Assembly: GCA_033961575.1 (NCBI GenBank)
Contig: CM066735.1
Coordinates: forward strand, 88,415,449-88,479,448
Reading direction: 5' to 3'
DNA from: Aselliscus stoliczkanus
Taxonomy: Eukaryota; Chordata; Mammalia; Chiroptera; Hipposideridae
Length of the DNA stretch: 64,000 nucleotides
The translations under genes were made by a program, and so were the position numbers. The number at the start of each line of letters is the position of its first letter. Position 1 is the stretch's first letter. Of the stretch, positions 10,701 through 21,075 are shown one piece after another. Below the pieces are notes generated by a model, which saw only the letters and a list, made by a program, of their open reading frames with translations, made no database searches and was not told the DNA's origin.

Positions 10701-11918
10701 GGAGCAAGTATTATTACTCTCCCCCCTCTTTTTTTTTTTTTTTTTTTAACATAAGAAAAACCTGAAACTAAGAGGATGTAATTTTCACCACATCAACAAG
10801 GCCCTGCAAATGCCTTTTAAATTTGGGATCTCTGGCACCACCACAAGCATTCCTTCCATCACACTAACAAGGCAGAGTTGCTCTGAGTTCTTCAAATCCT
10901 AGGACTGGCCAAGGTGGATTTTCTATGGTTGAAATGCTTAATGCCTGGAAGGGAACTCTCTCGTAGGTGGTGGGAAATTTTTCTCTATGAACCAAGAGTT
11001 CAGCTCAAATGGCCCAGGGCACCTCCTACCTCTGCCCTTCCATTCCAACCAACCAGTGCTCCCAGCACAGAGCCCAATACACCAGGCTTTTTTTTTTATT
11101 TCTGGGAATTTCGTTTGGGAACAACATTAGGGTTTTTTTTTTTGGTTTTTTTTTTTAAGTGTTTCTCTTTATATTGTAGCATGTACACCGCTTCAGAAAA
11201 TGACAGGTTAACTCCATCTCCCACGGATTCTCCTAGATCCCATCAGATTGTCCCTGGAGGTCGGTACGGCGTTCAGTCCTTCTTCCCGGAGCCTTTTGTC
11301 AACACTTTACCTCCAGCCCGATATTATAATGGCGAGAGAACCGTGCCACAGACCAACGGCCTCCTTTCACCCCAGCAGAACGAAGAGGTGGCAAACCCTC
11401 CACAGCGGTGGCTTGTCACACCTGTCCAGCAACCTGGGACCAACAAACTAGACATCAGTTCCTATGAGTCTGAATACACTTCCAGCACCTTGCTCCCATA
11501 TGGTATTAAATCCTTGCCCCTCCAGACGTCCCATGCCCTGGGGTATTACCCTGACCCAGCCTTCCCTGCAATGGCAGGATGGGGAGGCCGAGGTTCTTAC
11601 CAGAGGAAGATGGCAGCTGGACTCCCATGGACTTCCAGAACAAGCCCCCCTGTGTTCTCTGAAGATCAGCTCTCCAAGGAGAAAGTCAAAGAAGAAATTA
11701 GCTCTTCTTGGATAGAGACACCCCCTTCCATCAAGTCTCTTGATTCCAACGATTCTGGGGTATACACCAGTGCTTGTAAGCGAAGGCGGCTGTCTCCCAG
11801 CACCTCTAGTAATGAAAATTCTCCCTCCATAAAGTGTGAGGACATTAACACTGAAGAGTACAGTAAAGACACCTCAAAAGGAATGGGGGGGTATTATGCT
11901 TTTTACACAACTCCCTAA
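6848..11918 (+). CDS. EOMES: Eomesodermin (TBR2), T-box transcription factor
   Basis: Joined exons are 6848-7722, 8709-8863, 9527-9648, 10096-10254, 10333-10394 and 11180-11918 (2112 nt, 703 residues plus stop). All introns are GT-AG and all codon joins are in frame. EOMES is a nuclear DNA-binding activator/repressor. In mammals it drives trophoblast and mesendoderm specification, intermediate neural progenitors, and CD8 T-cell and NK-cell differentiation. The N-terminal ~265 residues are low-complexity (Ala, Gly, Ser, Pro). The T-box spans about 266-458, with family motifs such as [59 protein letters not shown]. The C-terminal part carries the TBR-family block [19 protein letters not shown] (from 633) and a basic KRRRLSP (658). 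The start at 6848 matches the family N-terminus [11 protein letters not shown] and has A at -3. A TTG just upstream in frame is not needed. Human isoforms are 705 and 686 residues (from memory), so the length fits. The paralogue TBR1 is excluded by the N- and C-termini. Confidence 0.97.
7723..8708 (+). other. EOMES: EOMES intron 1
   Basis: 986 bp, from donor GTGAGC to acceptor TGGTACAG. The first ~380 bp are CpG-rich and belong to the CpG island. No repeat or nested gene is seen. Confidence 0.9.
8709..8863 (+). CDS. EOMES: EOMES coding exon 2
   Basis: 155 bp, residues 292-343 plus one base. It encodes the T-box core [15 protein letters not shown] to KADNNMQ. Residue 308 is alanine where I remember threonine in human EOMES (NGLNPTAHYN). 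The donor GTGAGG starts at 8864. Confidence 0.95.
8864..9526 (+). other. EOMES: EOMES intron 2
   Basis: 663 bp, with acceptor TTTTCTCTTAG. No repeat or gene is recognised inside it. Confidence 0.9.
9527..9648 (+). CDS. EOMES: EOMES coding exon 3
   Basis: 122 bp, residues 344-384, encoding [20 protein letters not shown] through the NNNTQ end. It ends on a complete codon before donor GTAGAG. Confidence 0.95.
9649..10095 (+). other. EOMES: EOMES intron 3
   Basis: 447 bp, with acceptor CCCTTTCCAG. An open frame crosses part of it but has no T-box similarity and is not coding. Confidence 0.9.
10096..10254 (+). CDS. EOMES: EOMES coding exon 4
   Basis: 159 bp, residues 385-437, from [19 protein letters not shown] to AYQNTD. 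Donor GTGAGT. This is the last full part of the T-box fold, including [16 protein letters not shown]. Confidence 0.95.
10255..10332 (+). other. EOMES: EOMES intron 4 (78 bp)
   Basis: A very short intron, GTGAGT to TATTCTAG, close to the minimum size for mammalian splicing. Confidence 0.9.
10333..10394 (+). CDS. EOMES: EOMES coding exon 5
   Basis: 62 bp, residues 438-457 plus two bases, encoding [20 protein letters not shown], the C-terminal helix region of the T-box. Donor GTAAGT. Confidence 0.95.
10395..11179 (+). other. EOMES: EOMES intron 5
   Basis: 785 bp with several T homopolymer runs (about 10600, 10733, 11091, 11131 and 11146). The last two lie just before the acceptor TATATTGTAG and act as its pyrimidine tract. 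Confidence 0.9.
11180..11918 (+). CDS. EOMES: EOMES coding exon 6 with stop
   Basis: 739 bp, residues 458-703 and TAA at 11916. It encodes the transactivation region, with [40 protein letters not shown], the SSWIETP block and the conserved end [12 protein letters not shown] second acceptor (CCTAG, exon start 11237) lies 57 bp inside and keeps the frame. Confidence 0.95.
11235..11236 (+). promoter_or_regulatory. EOMES: Alternative in-frame splice acceptor in exon 6
   Basis: AG preceded by TCTCC and T. Splicing here removes 57 nt, that is residues 459-477 ([19 protein letters not shown]), and joins DNYDS to SHQIV. The 19-residue difference equals the difference between the known 705 and 686 residue human isoforms, so the short bat form would have 684 residues. 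Confidence 0.6.
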
Positions 11919-12306
11919 AGAGTTATTTTAACCTCATAAAAATGAGCTAACTTTTTACAGATGGACTTGGTGTTTTTTTGTTGTCTTCTTTGCCTAGGTT
12001 GCCAAAAAGACGTTTGCCTTCCATCTTGATGCATCCTGTTTTGTGCAATTCTCTGAAAGAAGGTGCCAAAGCTTTTCGATTGCTGCAGGTAACTGAAACA
12101 AGCCTAGTATTTTAGTTTTCCTTTTCAAAGTAAAGTTAATGGAGGAACTTGAAAGTGTTTTCAAATTTGAAGGTTATTCAAGGTTCTGGATTTATTTATT
12201 GGAGACACTAAACGTTCAGAGAAACAGGCTGTGAAGATTGAGTGCTGAGCACTGTGAGATGAGTTGAAAGCTTTGGTTCTTACTCCTATTTTTAAATCTG
12301 TAAGCG

Positions 12307-12312
12307 AATAAA
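12307..12312 (+). terminator. EOMES: Proximal EOMES poly(A) signal
   Basis: AATAAA about 390 nt after the stop codon, with GTGTTTTGCTTCT downstream. Use here would give a short 3' UTR. Confidence 0.45.
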
Positions 12313-13029
12313 AGCTCGGTCGATTTAAAGTGTTTTGCTTCTGGAAGAGAAGGGCTGGGCCTTGAGCTCGAACAGTGGACTTTTTTTGCTGTTACCTTCT
12401 GCTGGGGACAAAAGATGTTAGGCCTGGGAGGCTAGAAAAAACTTTTGTGAAGGTGCTGGTTTTACCTGACTTTAATGTCTCCCAGGCTTTCAAAACAAGC
12501 CATGTTTGCCCTTGTTCAGGATTGCCTCACTTGTTAGGCCTCTGTGTGCTGCCCAGGTGGCTTGTAGGACTCAGGAGATGGCAAGGGAGGGAGTCAAAAA
12601 AAAAAAAAAAAAAAAGAAGAAAGTAAAAAAATTTAAAGTGTACAGTTGTGTGTGCTAGATACACTGTAGAATAATGTGGAATATATTGTACAAATAGGCT
12701 ACATAGGTGTCTAAGATAATGTAAAATTGGTGCTTTGGCTTTGTAAAAAAAAAATTGCAAATCACCTGAAAACAGCTGCAGGGGCAGGGGGATAGGGTCT
12801 CTCCTCATCCCCACCATATTTTGGACTGTTCTGTTTACTTCTTAGATAGTTAAGAATGTATTCAGCTACTCTGTACTAACTTGAACCGTGTCTAAGGGAA
12901 ACTCCTATTTCACCCTCTTTCTTTGCCACCCTCACCACCCAACTTGGTAATGTGAAGAAAACCTGATACCACAGCTCCTAGAGGCTTTTTAGAAATCTTG
13001 GATTTTTATGTACAGCATTAGTCATTTTT

Positions 13030-13035
13030 AATAAA
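13030..13035 (+). terminator. EOMES: Distal EOMES poly(A) signal
   Basis: AATAAA followed by a TG-rich stretch (ATGTGGTT) and a TTTGTCTTCTG-type downstream element. This matches a normal cleavage site. Confidence 0.65.
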
Positions 13036-13055
13036 TGTGGTTCATTAAAGGAACA

Positions 13056-13450
13056 GGCATAGCTTTGTCTTCTGTACTGTGAGTTTTAATCTTTGTTTTA
13101 AAGATCTGATTTTGCTTCCTCCGCCAGCCTTCTCCAGTGTGAACCAGTTTCCCACTAACCCCTTCACCCCATGGAAGGCTCTAGAATCTCTTAAGTGGAC
13201 ACTGTAGTCACCAGGGGTCTGAGGATGCTTTTGTTTATCTTCTTTTTTTCCTTGAAGATGAAGGGGGTTATTTCCTTACCCCACTGGGAAGTCTGGACAA
13301 TGGGTGTCGAGGCTAAGGGGTGGGGGTTGCCCAGATTCAAGATTGCCCACACCGGGCTAATCCAAGCCTGGAAAACCTCCGCCCCCACCCCTTGATGTCC
13401 GGCCCGTGACCACTTAGTTCTGTGGGATTCTTCCTAGCTTTACTTGGGGC
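13056..13450. other. EOMES downstream flank
   Basis: Repeat-free sequence between the gene end and the CpG-rich block. No gene is recognised. Confidence 0.4.
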
Positions 13451-16400
13451 CACCCATCCCTGGACCTATGTGGGCTCCCTGGAACCCCCCGCGGCCCTTT
13501 GAGCGCCCACGAGTTCCGGTTACGTGTGCAGCCGCGGGGAGCTAGCCGCCCACAGCTTAGCTCCTGCTCCCACCTGCGGTTTTTTTCTACGTGGAGCTCT
13601 GGGGCTCACCCGCCCGCCGCGGGCTGCGTGCCTCGGTAGCTGCTGGCTGGGGCCCTTTGCGGGCAGCCAAACTCGCCGGGGTACGCCCGGGCTGCAGCGC
13701 CGTTGTGACACCTATAAATGAAGATTCCAGTCCCGCTCACCGCCCCTCTGCAAACAACCGCCTGGCAGCAGTTCGCATCGCGTTGAGCTGTGTTCATTTG
13801 GCTCTCATTCCCCGGGAGGGCGGAGGCCACCCCATCCCCTGGCTGAGCCCTTGGTTGGCCAGAGGTAAACCAAGGAGTGGGGTGGAGGGCCCTTTGTCCC
13901 CCTGCCAGACGTCCCGCCAGGCTTATCTGCAGACGGCTTCTGGCCCCGCTTGCAAACTTTTCCAGGCCCCCTCCGGACCCTCCCGGGGTAAAGGTCTGGC
14001 CAGGAGGGTAATTCTGCTAGCTGTGTGGTGCGGAAATGCAGCTGCTAAGAGGATTAGCTGCTGGGAGGCGAGCAGTCTGCCGGGACCTCCTCCCCTTCCG
14101 CGCCCAATTAAGGCTGCTAGGAGGGTGTACCTCGCTTTTCCCGTTTCCCATTGCATCCATCTTTCCGGGACCCAAGTTGTGCCCGCGCCGCCCGTGACCT
14201 TGGGGGCTCTGACTGTAGGCCCGCGGACTCTCGGACCGTGCGGGTTCGAAACGCTTTACCGAAAGAAGCCAAAGCTTTGAAACGTGGTTTATGTATATTT
14301 GTTCTGGATGACAGATTCAGACTCGAGGAAGAGGACTCCTAACCTGGTTAACGCGTACCCCTTTTCCATTTCCAAGGAACCACAGCGTAGTGGGAGATAT
14401 GATGGAATTTCTAAACGGTGCTCTCATATTCTGCCCTCTAGAAAGCCCGAAACTGCTAATCACCACCAGGATAAAGCCGACTCTGGCCCCAGTTTATTTC
14501 AAGTCCTGTATATCTTTGCACCGCACAGTAAAAAGAACCTGGTACTTGTGAAAAGTCCCTCACAGTGTTTAATAGAAACGTTAGTAGCTGAGTGGCCCCA
14601 ATTAACACCTTGTGATAAGGCATTCCTAAGATGGAGTGTCAGACACCAAATTGTGAAGAGATGTATCTAATTAATCCTCCTAGGATGACACCGATAAACA
14701 AGCTTCTATTTAAATAAAGATCAAGGGCTCGGCGCCCCTTTGTTTACATTCTCCGCCAGGGTCTCGGCGTTTGCGCCAGCGCAGGCGGCGCGTTACCTGC
14801 GCAACGTGGAGACGCAGTTTAGGGGTCTGCTGGCAGCTCAGGAGGGTTTGCTTCGCTTCTGTTCCTGCCCCCAAACGAAAGTATACAATAAAACAAGTAA
14901 ATAAACCTCAACGAAAGAGAAAACAGGCAAAAAGAACCCGACTTAGAGTTGAAATACTGTTTGTCATTTTCCAAACATGTTCTTTACATCGCCAAACACT
15001 TATTGTTGTTCGGGTTTTAAAAAGGAGGGGCAAACGAAAAAAAGCAGCTAGACTATATCCTCTGGACGTTTCTTCTGGTTTGGGGAGAACTCGGAGCAAG
15101 ACCTTCGTCCATCCTCCACCCAACCCTCGCACGAGTTCGCCCCCTGTGGTCCTAGGATTTCCCCCTCTGGTGCTAAAGCTGTGAATTGCTGGGACTTTGG
15201 ATAGCTCTCCTGGGGGTGGGGGCGGGGTGGGAGCCGCCCGCTGGAAAAGGAAGGATGAGTCAAAAAATCGGGGAGGAGGGGCAGCTGCAGACAAGCGCGC
15301 CCAACTCCGTCGGTGAACCAGGGCCGCGGTTTGGAGCCCACTCGGAGTGGCAGCAACGCATCTCCCAACTCCGCAGTGGGGAGTGTGGAGGCTCCAGGTC
15401 AGCTTTTAGTCCTAGAATCCTTCCTTTGCAGTCACCATTAGCTTTAAAGCTGGTTGCAAGGGCAGACTCACGGTCCTCCCTTTCCTCTGCTGTCTCTTCC
15501 TTCTTTCCGAACTAAACAAAGAAGGCGGGGAGGGTGGGGGTGGTGTGGGGCCTGCTGACGGGGAGGGTAGAGGTAGGGGTGGGGGATGCGGGCGGGGATG
15601 ATACAGGTTATTTAAAAATTCTGCACGTGTCATGGTAACGCTCGGAATAAAAACATTCCCGCATGCCTTTTGATTTTAATAGACATTGAGCCCACAGTAG
15701 GGACAAAAACTTTAAATCACTCCTTTTCCACTCTCCTGGATGCTGCGTCCTTCCGTTTTACTGCTGGCGCCACGATCTACCTACCCATCCCGCTGCACGC
15801 AGACTCCAAAAGTTTGGCTTTTACCTCTTGGAGATTTCCGCACCATTGGGAAGCTCTTTCAAAAGGAGTATGAGAAAACTCTCTTGGTGAGCCCCACTGA
15901 GACCATTTATACGAAATCCCCATACCTCCATCCCCCCATTCCTCAAGCTTAGGCTTTCGAGTACGCGAGCTCCGCAGGCCCAGCCCGGGTGGACTCGAAC
16001 CCGAGGAATGCATCCAGCAACGCCTGTCTCTAGGGAGGGTCGGATTCCCTCCTGCGAGTCGCAGAGGCCTGGACCCAGCGCAAACACTTGGGGTTCTCGC
16101 GGGTTACCGCCCGCGCAAACCCGGCAAGGGCTGGAGATCCACCCGCGCCCATGATCTGAGTGGTTCGTGGGCAGCTTGAGGTTATATTTATTTTTTAATA
16201 CGATGGGACTGACCTTGGTGACCACCGAATTTCACCTCATTATGGCTTAAAAGTAAACTCCTGGCAATCCATTCACTCCTCTCCCCTTTTCTCCTTCGGC
16301 CCTTTGCGTGTCTCCAAGATCGTGCGTCAAGTTCACCAGGGGAAGGATTTAGCTGCGCCAGATACGGAGCAGGCGCTCAGCCATGGTCCCCGAAGGGTCC

Positions 16401-16880
16401 CGGCTTCTGTTGGGTCCCAGGTTGCCCCCGAAGCGCTGGTCACTGCTTCTTTTAGGCAGCAGGGCGCGTACCCCAACGTTAATCTCTCCCGATCTCCTTA
16501 AAAACCCCTAAACTTCTTTCTATAAGCTTTTGTGGAGGCAGCAAGGCTTGAACAGTCACTGGTAATTTTACTCAGCTTTCCCTGCACTGTTGGCGGGAAA
16601 GAGGACCCACCCCGTGCCTTGCCCTTGGTCTTCAGGTCTGGCCGGAGCCTCCGCGCGGTGCCGGCGATCTCCTCTGCGCCGCGAGCAGCCTTCGCCATCT
16701 GCTGGCCAAGACGAGCAAGGAGCTTCCCAGCCGACTGGGGCTTCCACTCCTCAGAAGTCGCTGATTTGTCAGGGCCTGAAGCGTTCTGTAATCGTCTTTT
16801 CTTCATCCCACTCCGGCTCTTCTTTATGAAAGCTTCGTGGCGTGCGGGGAGGAGTCCGGAATTTGGAATTCTAAGACTCG
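13451..16880. promoter_or_regulatory. CpG-rich repeat-free block 3' of EOMES
   Basis: CpG clusters at about 13480-14250, 14730-15310 and 15950-16720 alternate with AT-rich gaps. No interspersed repeat is seen over more than 3.4 kb, in contrast to the next 47 kb. Open frames run up to about 230 codons but overlap on both strands, as is usual in GC-rich DNA, and show no known family. Such blocks near developmental regulators are often bivalent CpG islands or enhancers. That role is inferred. Confidence 0.45.
14640..14790. promoter_or_regulatory. Motif-rich candidate enhancer core
   Basis: Within 120 bp are a homeodomain/OTX-type site (TAATTAATCC), a forkhead-like GATAAACAA, a [17 protein letters not shown]2/TATA-like stretch, a CCCTTTGTTTAC SOX/TCF-forkhead overlap and the CpG cluster start. 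The combination suits a mesendoderm enhancer, but no experiment is visible here. Confidence 0.3.
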
Positions 16881-16899
16881 ACGTTCTAAACTTCGGCCC

Positions 16900-17085
16900 T
16901 CGCTTACTAGGTCCAGTTCAGCTTGGTTTCTCTGACCTTCATTTCCTTATCTGTGAGGTGGTGATTCCAACACCTAGATCTCTCCAAGTAGTACCCAGGA
17001 GGACGAAGTGAGAGTATAAATGTAACTGCTTTGTAAACCGTTGAGTAGCTCCAAATATTAGTAGGCATGATTAATCACTAATTTT
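16900..17085 (+). repeat. MIR SINE copy
   Basis: MIR in sense orientation: GACCTTCATTTCCTTATCTG, then GTGAGAGTATAAATGTAACT and the CTTTGTAAAC tail. Confidence 0.65.
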
Positions 17086-17813
17086 ATAGCATGATATGTG
17101 ATGGTAAGCTCAGATGCATTGGCCAATGAAAGATTTTTTAGTAATTCAAAAATAATGACAAAATTTCAAAAGATACACGAGAGAGCAATGGTCCCCCATG
17201 TAGCGTCTTCCAGCTACAACAGGTATTAACTCATGGCAGCTCTTGTTTCAATCTATAATCCCAACCCCATTCTTTCCACCACAAATCACAGAAATCCCTG
17301 CCATCCAAACCCATAGCATTTCCATATATAGCCCTGGAAGATAAGACATATGTATATATAGCTTCTGTTGTTTTCCTTTGTTTTACAGCTGGTTTATTTG
17401 ACTCAAGATCCAAGCAAGTGCCACACACCTGATCAATGTGTCACTTAATTCTCTGAATGTAAATGTCTTCCCCTTGCTCCCCTCTATTATTTTTCCTTGA
17501 AATTTAATGAAGAAGTCTGAGCATTTATTTATTCTGTCTAGTTTTCCAGGTTCTGGATTTTGCTGATTGCATTCCCATGATGATAACACGATCCTCTGAC
17601 CCTCATATTTCCAACAAAGTGGTAATTAGATAGGAAGGGTTGATCTGATTTAGATTCTATGTTTTTGGCAACACTATTCATACGTGGGTAGTAACCTTCT
17701 ATCAGAAAGCTCTTGATGTCTGGATTGTCTCTCCTTGGAGCATGCCATTGTCCATTGATGGTTGTCAGCTAGATCCATGATTTCATTAAGGGTTTGACAA
17801 AGAAGGTAGGTTT
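17086..17813. repeat. Old L1-type repeat remnant
   Basis: From about 17380 to 17790, phrases such as GGTTCTGGATTTTGCTGATTG, shortened to TTCTGGATTTTGCTGATTG, and CTCTTGATGTCTGGATTGTC recall the 3' region of ancient mammalian L1 copies. The rest (17086-17380) shows nothing. The family name is uncertain. Confidence 0.35.
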
Positions 17814-17829
17814 TAATACAGCCATTATT

Positions 17830-17974
17830 TTGTGTGTTTTTTTAGCTGAGCCATCCTGCCACCTCTTGGCAGCTCAATGGCAACTCAGCTCGGGCTGGCA
17901 TCGAACCGCCGTTGTTCAGAGCTCAGCTCGCACTCTTGAGCGAGCTCTTAACCAACTGAGCCACTCAGCTGGCC
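17830..17974 (-). repeat. tRNA-derived SINE, type 2, with 16-bp TSD
   Basis: Read on the minus strand it starts GGCCAGCTGAGTGGCTCAGT, has a tRNA-like A box and B box (GGTTCGATGCC), and ends in GGCAGGATGGCTCAGCTAAA. Target duplications TAATACAGCCATTATT lie at 17814-17829 and 17975-17990, identical, so the insertion is fairly young. Confidence 0.85.
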
Positions 17975-18049
17975 TAATACAGCCATTATTATCCACTACA
18001 TATACACGAGAAAGTTTTACTCAATTACACTTTGTTTTTAATAAACACG

Positions 18050-18099
18050 TATTTTTTTCCCAGCTTTATTGAGATATAATTGACATATAACATTGTGTA

Positions 18100-18144
<45 letters not shown>

Positions 18145-18255
18145 TTTTCATTCATTCATTTGTTGATGTACAGTAAGATTGTTTCCTTGTTTTGGCTATT
18201 GTGAATAATGCTGTGATGAATATGGGGGTGCAAATATCTCTTTGAGAGAGTGAAT
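18050..18255 (-). repeat. L1 3' UTR fragment with (TA)n
   Basis: CAGCTTTATTGAGATATAAT and TTGGCTATTGTGAATAATGC are typical of L1 3' ends read in reverse. A (TA)n microsatellite at 18102-18140 interrupts the fragment. Confidence 0.65.
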
Positions 18256-20218
18256 CTCAATGACAGCTTCAATGTGATATTAAACTGAGTGAATGAAAAA
18301 GCCAAGGCCTCTGCTCTTTACATATCATCCCAGGAAAAGAGTTGTAGCCCTCTGAGGAGCATGGGCTCTAGGAAACCAAGTGAGAAATGGACAAAGTATA
18401 TAAGTTGGTAAGATTTAGCAGGTGATACACATTATTGAAACAGTTGCTACACACAAATTGCTAAGAAAGCATATTAATCGAGTGTATAACAAAATGACAA
18501 AGAATGTTTCTCTTATTTGTTTTTCTACTTCCTGAACAAACTATCAATCTCTTCTTAATCCTTTTAAAATATATATCTCCAGAGTTGATAAGGAGGAGTA
18601 TCATATAAAAATCACAAGTGATAACAAGAACTATCAAATTATTTGATGGTTGTTATGAAGAGGTGGAGAGTTCATCCATGACGAGGAAAGAAAGTGGTTT
18701 CTTACCACTTAGTTGGGAGTGTGGAAGGAAGGTTTGAAGAGGAGATCTGAGGAAGGGATGAGGTGGGGGAGAGTCCATGGAACCGCCAAGTTATTATCCA
18801 CAATTCACAGCCCAGAGCTTCTGGAACTGAAATGAAACTGGTGACTAAGAATATCCTGATAATTCTAAGAACAACAGGGTAGATTTTAACAGGTAGATGT
18901 TATTGCTGTGATCCTGTCCCCTTCTTCATCCTTCATCCCTCATTACAGGCTATTCCATGGCCACCAAGTGCTCAGAATGTTTGTTGCAGCCATCTGTCTT
19001 TGTTACCTTTCTTCTTATAATATCTCAGTTTTAATGCCCTAGGAACACGGCCTTCTGTTGACTAAATTTCTTCCTAAGTCCCCATACCAGTTGTCAGTCC
19101 TTTAGTCACTGAATTGGAGAGCTGGAAGGCACCTTAGAGGCTGCTCTAGTCCAGTCCACTGCACTATGCAGAGGCAGAACCAAGGGTCACATGGGTGCCA
19201 TGCCCTCTGAGGGGCCCAGTGGGTCTTCAGTGTACTGTGGGTTCTGCAGCATGCCATAAAGTATATATTTATATTTAAAACATAACATTTTCAAAGGCCC
19301 GTAAAATATTTAGTCATGAAAACCTTAAATTCTAAAGCATAGCTTTTATTATTGTTTCTGTTGTTTTTTAGGGAATGGATAAGGCTTGAGATCTAAGTGG
19401 CTCAATGATTAATCATTTCTTCTTCTTCTTTAGTTTTTCCTAAAAGCTAAGCCTGTCATGGAGTGACATCTGTTTCTTCTTACACTTTGACCTATACTCA
19501 GCTCTGGGATAGTGAATCCATAGAATATATGTCCTCCACCCCACATATTTGCTGGTTTTCTTAATCTTGGCAGGCAATTTTTATCTTTAGCTTATAAATC
19601 TAAAATCCGAGAATATTCTTTGACAGTTTACTTTTTCCAGGATTCCAGTTTGGGTTTTTTCTGTGCTAAAAAGGTGATTGTTTATCTAATTAAACAACTA
19701 ATTAGACCATGCTCATCACTAATATTTAGAAAACTGCAAATAGAGACCACATGTCTGTTACAGAAAAGCACAGAGGAATATGGGTTGAGTTAGTGTGCAA
19801 AAATGCGTATACTTCTTTTTACATGGGGGTGTGTATTTGTTCTCCAGTGCTGAATATCATTAAGCTGAGATTGCCGAGTGTAACATATGATTAGAATAAA
19901 ATGATATGGTGGTATCTAATATTTCCTTTAGGGACTGTTCTGCTCAGAGCTGTCAAAACAGATAGTGGAAATACACGAGACTGGAGGAGGTGATCCTAAT
20001 CATATTGATGAACCACTCTTCTGAAAGACACAATGTAAACAGAAGAGTCTCTAAGAATATAATTAAATCTTAATCCGGAGGTGGTTGCCTCAAAACAACT
20101 CCCTCCTCTTCCTCTTTCCCTTTCAGCAAAAAGAAACTTGCTGGGAAAGGGCAAAGCAAGGGTTCCAAAGCCCTGCTATGTCCTCTTTCCCACTGAAGTT
20201 TTAGGAAACAACTTAAAT
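18256..20218. other. Intergenic, nothing firm
   Basis: No gene is recognised. 19100-19170 (GAGAGCTGGAAGGCACCTTA, CTAGTCCAGTCC) resembles a common old mammalian repeat fragment that I cannot name. The remainder looks single-copy. Confidence 0.4.
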
Positions 20219-20293
20219 GTCACACTCTTAGCCTGGTACTAGGGAAGCAAGAAACTTACACGTCACACTCTTAGCCTGGTACTAGGGAAGCAA
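20219..20293 (+). repeat. 43-bp tandem duplication
   Basis: GTCACACTCTTAGCCTGGTA plus 12 more identical bases occurs at 20219-20250 and again at 20262-20293, so the unit period is 43 bp. With perfect identity it is a recent local duplication. Confidence 0.85.
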
Positions 20294-20412
20294 TGTTCTT
20301 GCTGGAGTCAGGGCAGTAATGTCCACCAAGCATCCCATTGGTTTCTCTTGTTTCCTAGCCCCTCTGCACTTAGACAGAGGCTTACTGGAACTCAGAGAAC
20401 AATAGTATAAGG

Positions 20413-20429
20413 TAGATAGGTAGATAGAT

Positions 20430-20477
<48 letters not shown>
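20413..20477. repeat. (GATA)n microsatellite
   Basis: A run of GATA/TAGA tetranucleotides with one GATGATA interruption near the left end. Confidence 0.95.
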
Positions 20478-20478
<1 letters not shown>

Positions 20479-20890
20479 AGGCCATTTGCCAAAAGCTACA
20501 GCTTTTTGAAGAAGGACTTGGCCAACCCGCAGCAAGCTAGCAAAGGGGTAACCAGAGTCTCTTCCCACCCTCTGATCCTCTGCCAATGCCCCTGATTGGC
20601 TGAACCCAAAGGGAAGCCAGAGGACCAGGAAGCCTGCTGATGCAGTCATACAGGTCAGCCTCCAGGGCACAGGGCAGGAGAAGGATGGAGAGTGGAACTG
20701 GGGGCAATGAATACTTTCAACCCAGCTCTCGCCCTCCTCTCTCTCCCGCCCCCATACCTTGATTGCTAAAGGTTAGCCATCTAAATACCTTCCAGTCATT
20801 TTGAGATACCCCAGAAAAGATGTTTCAAGAACCAATGGAAATCTAAGTGCTCAATACACACTCTTTTGTTTGTGGGATATGATGAATTTG
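20478..20890. other. Intergenic, nothing recognised
   Basis: Single-copy-looking DNA. No coding family or repeat is seen. Confidence 0.4.
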
Positions 20891-21075
20891 TGACAAATAT
20901 TTGCCATGTGTTAGATACTGTTCTAACCACTTTGCAAACATTGATTCACTATTGCTCAAAATGACCCTGTGAGGCCAGGTTATCCTTGGGTAACAGGAGA
21001 GGAAGCCAAGGTACAGAGAGGGTCAAGAAACATGCTTCAGGTCATATACCTAATAAGAGCAGAGCTGAATTTCAA
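20891..21075 (-). repeat. MIR SINE copy
   Basis: CATGTGTTAGATACTGTTCT, then ATTGATTCACTATTGCTCAA, then GGTACAGAGAGGGTCAAGAA and AGAGCTGAATTTCAACCCAG follow the reverse MIR order closely. Confidence 0.75.

Larger units (their letters stand above)
11919..13055 (+). other. EOMES: EOMES 3' UTR
   Basis: AT-rich trailer with AATAAA at 12307-12312 and again at 13030-13035, so two cleavage sites are possible. An A homopolymer run (about 12596-12615) sits in the middle. The right limit assumes cleavage about 20 nt after the distal signal. Confidence 0.75.

Noticed and set aside
10914..11179. Open frame extending EOMES exon 6 into intron 5
   Set aside because: The upstream part is intronic: it encodes no T-box sequence and the acceptor at 11178-11179 gives the family sequence exactly.
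11248..11715. Out-of-frame open frames inside EOMES exon 6
   Set aside because: They overlap the real reading frame and show no protein family. They are shadows of the gene.
13591..14280. 229-codon plus-strand open frame in the CpG-rich block
   Set aside because: Frames are open on both strands here because stops are rare in GC-rich DNA. There is no known family and no bias typical of a conserved protein.
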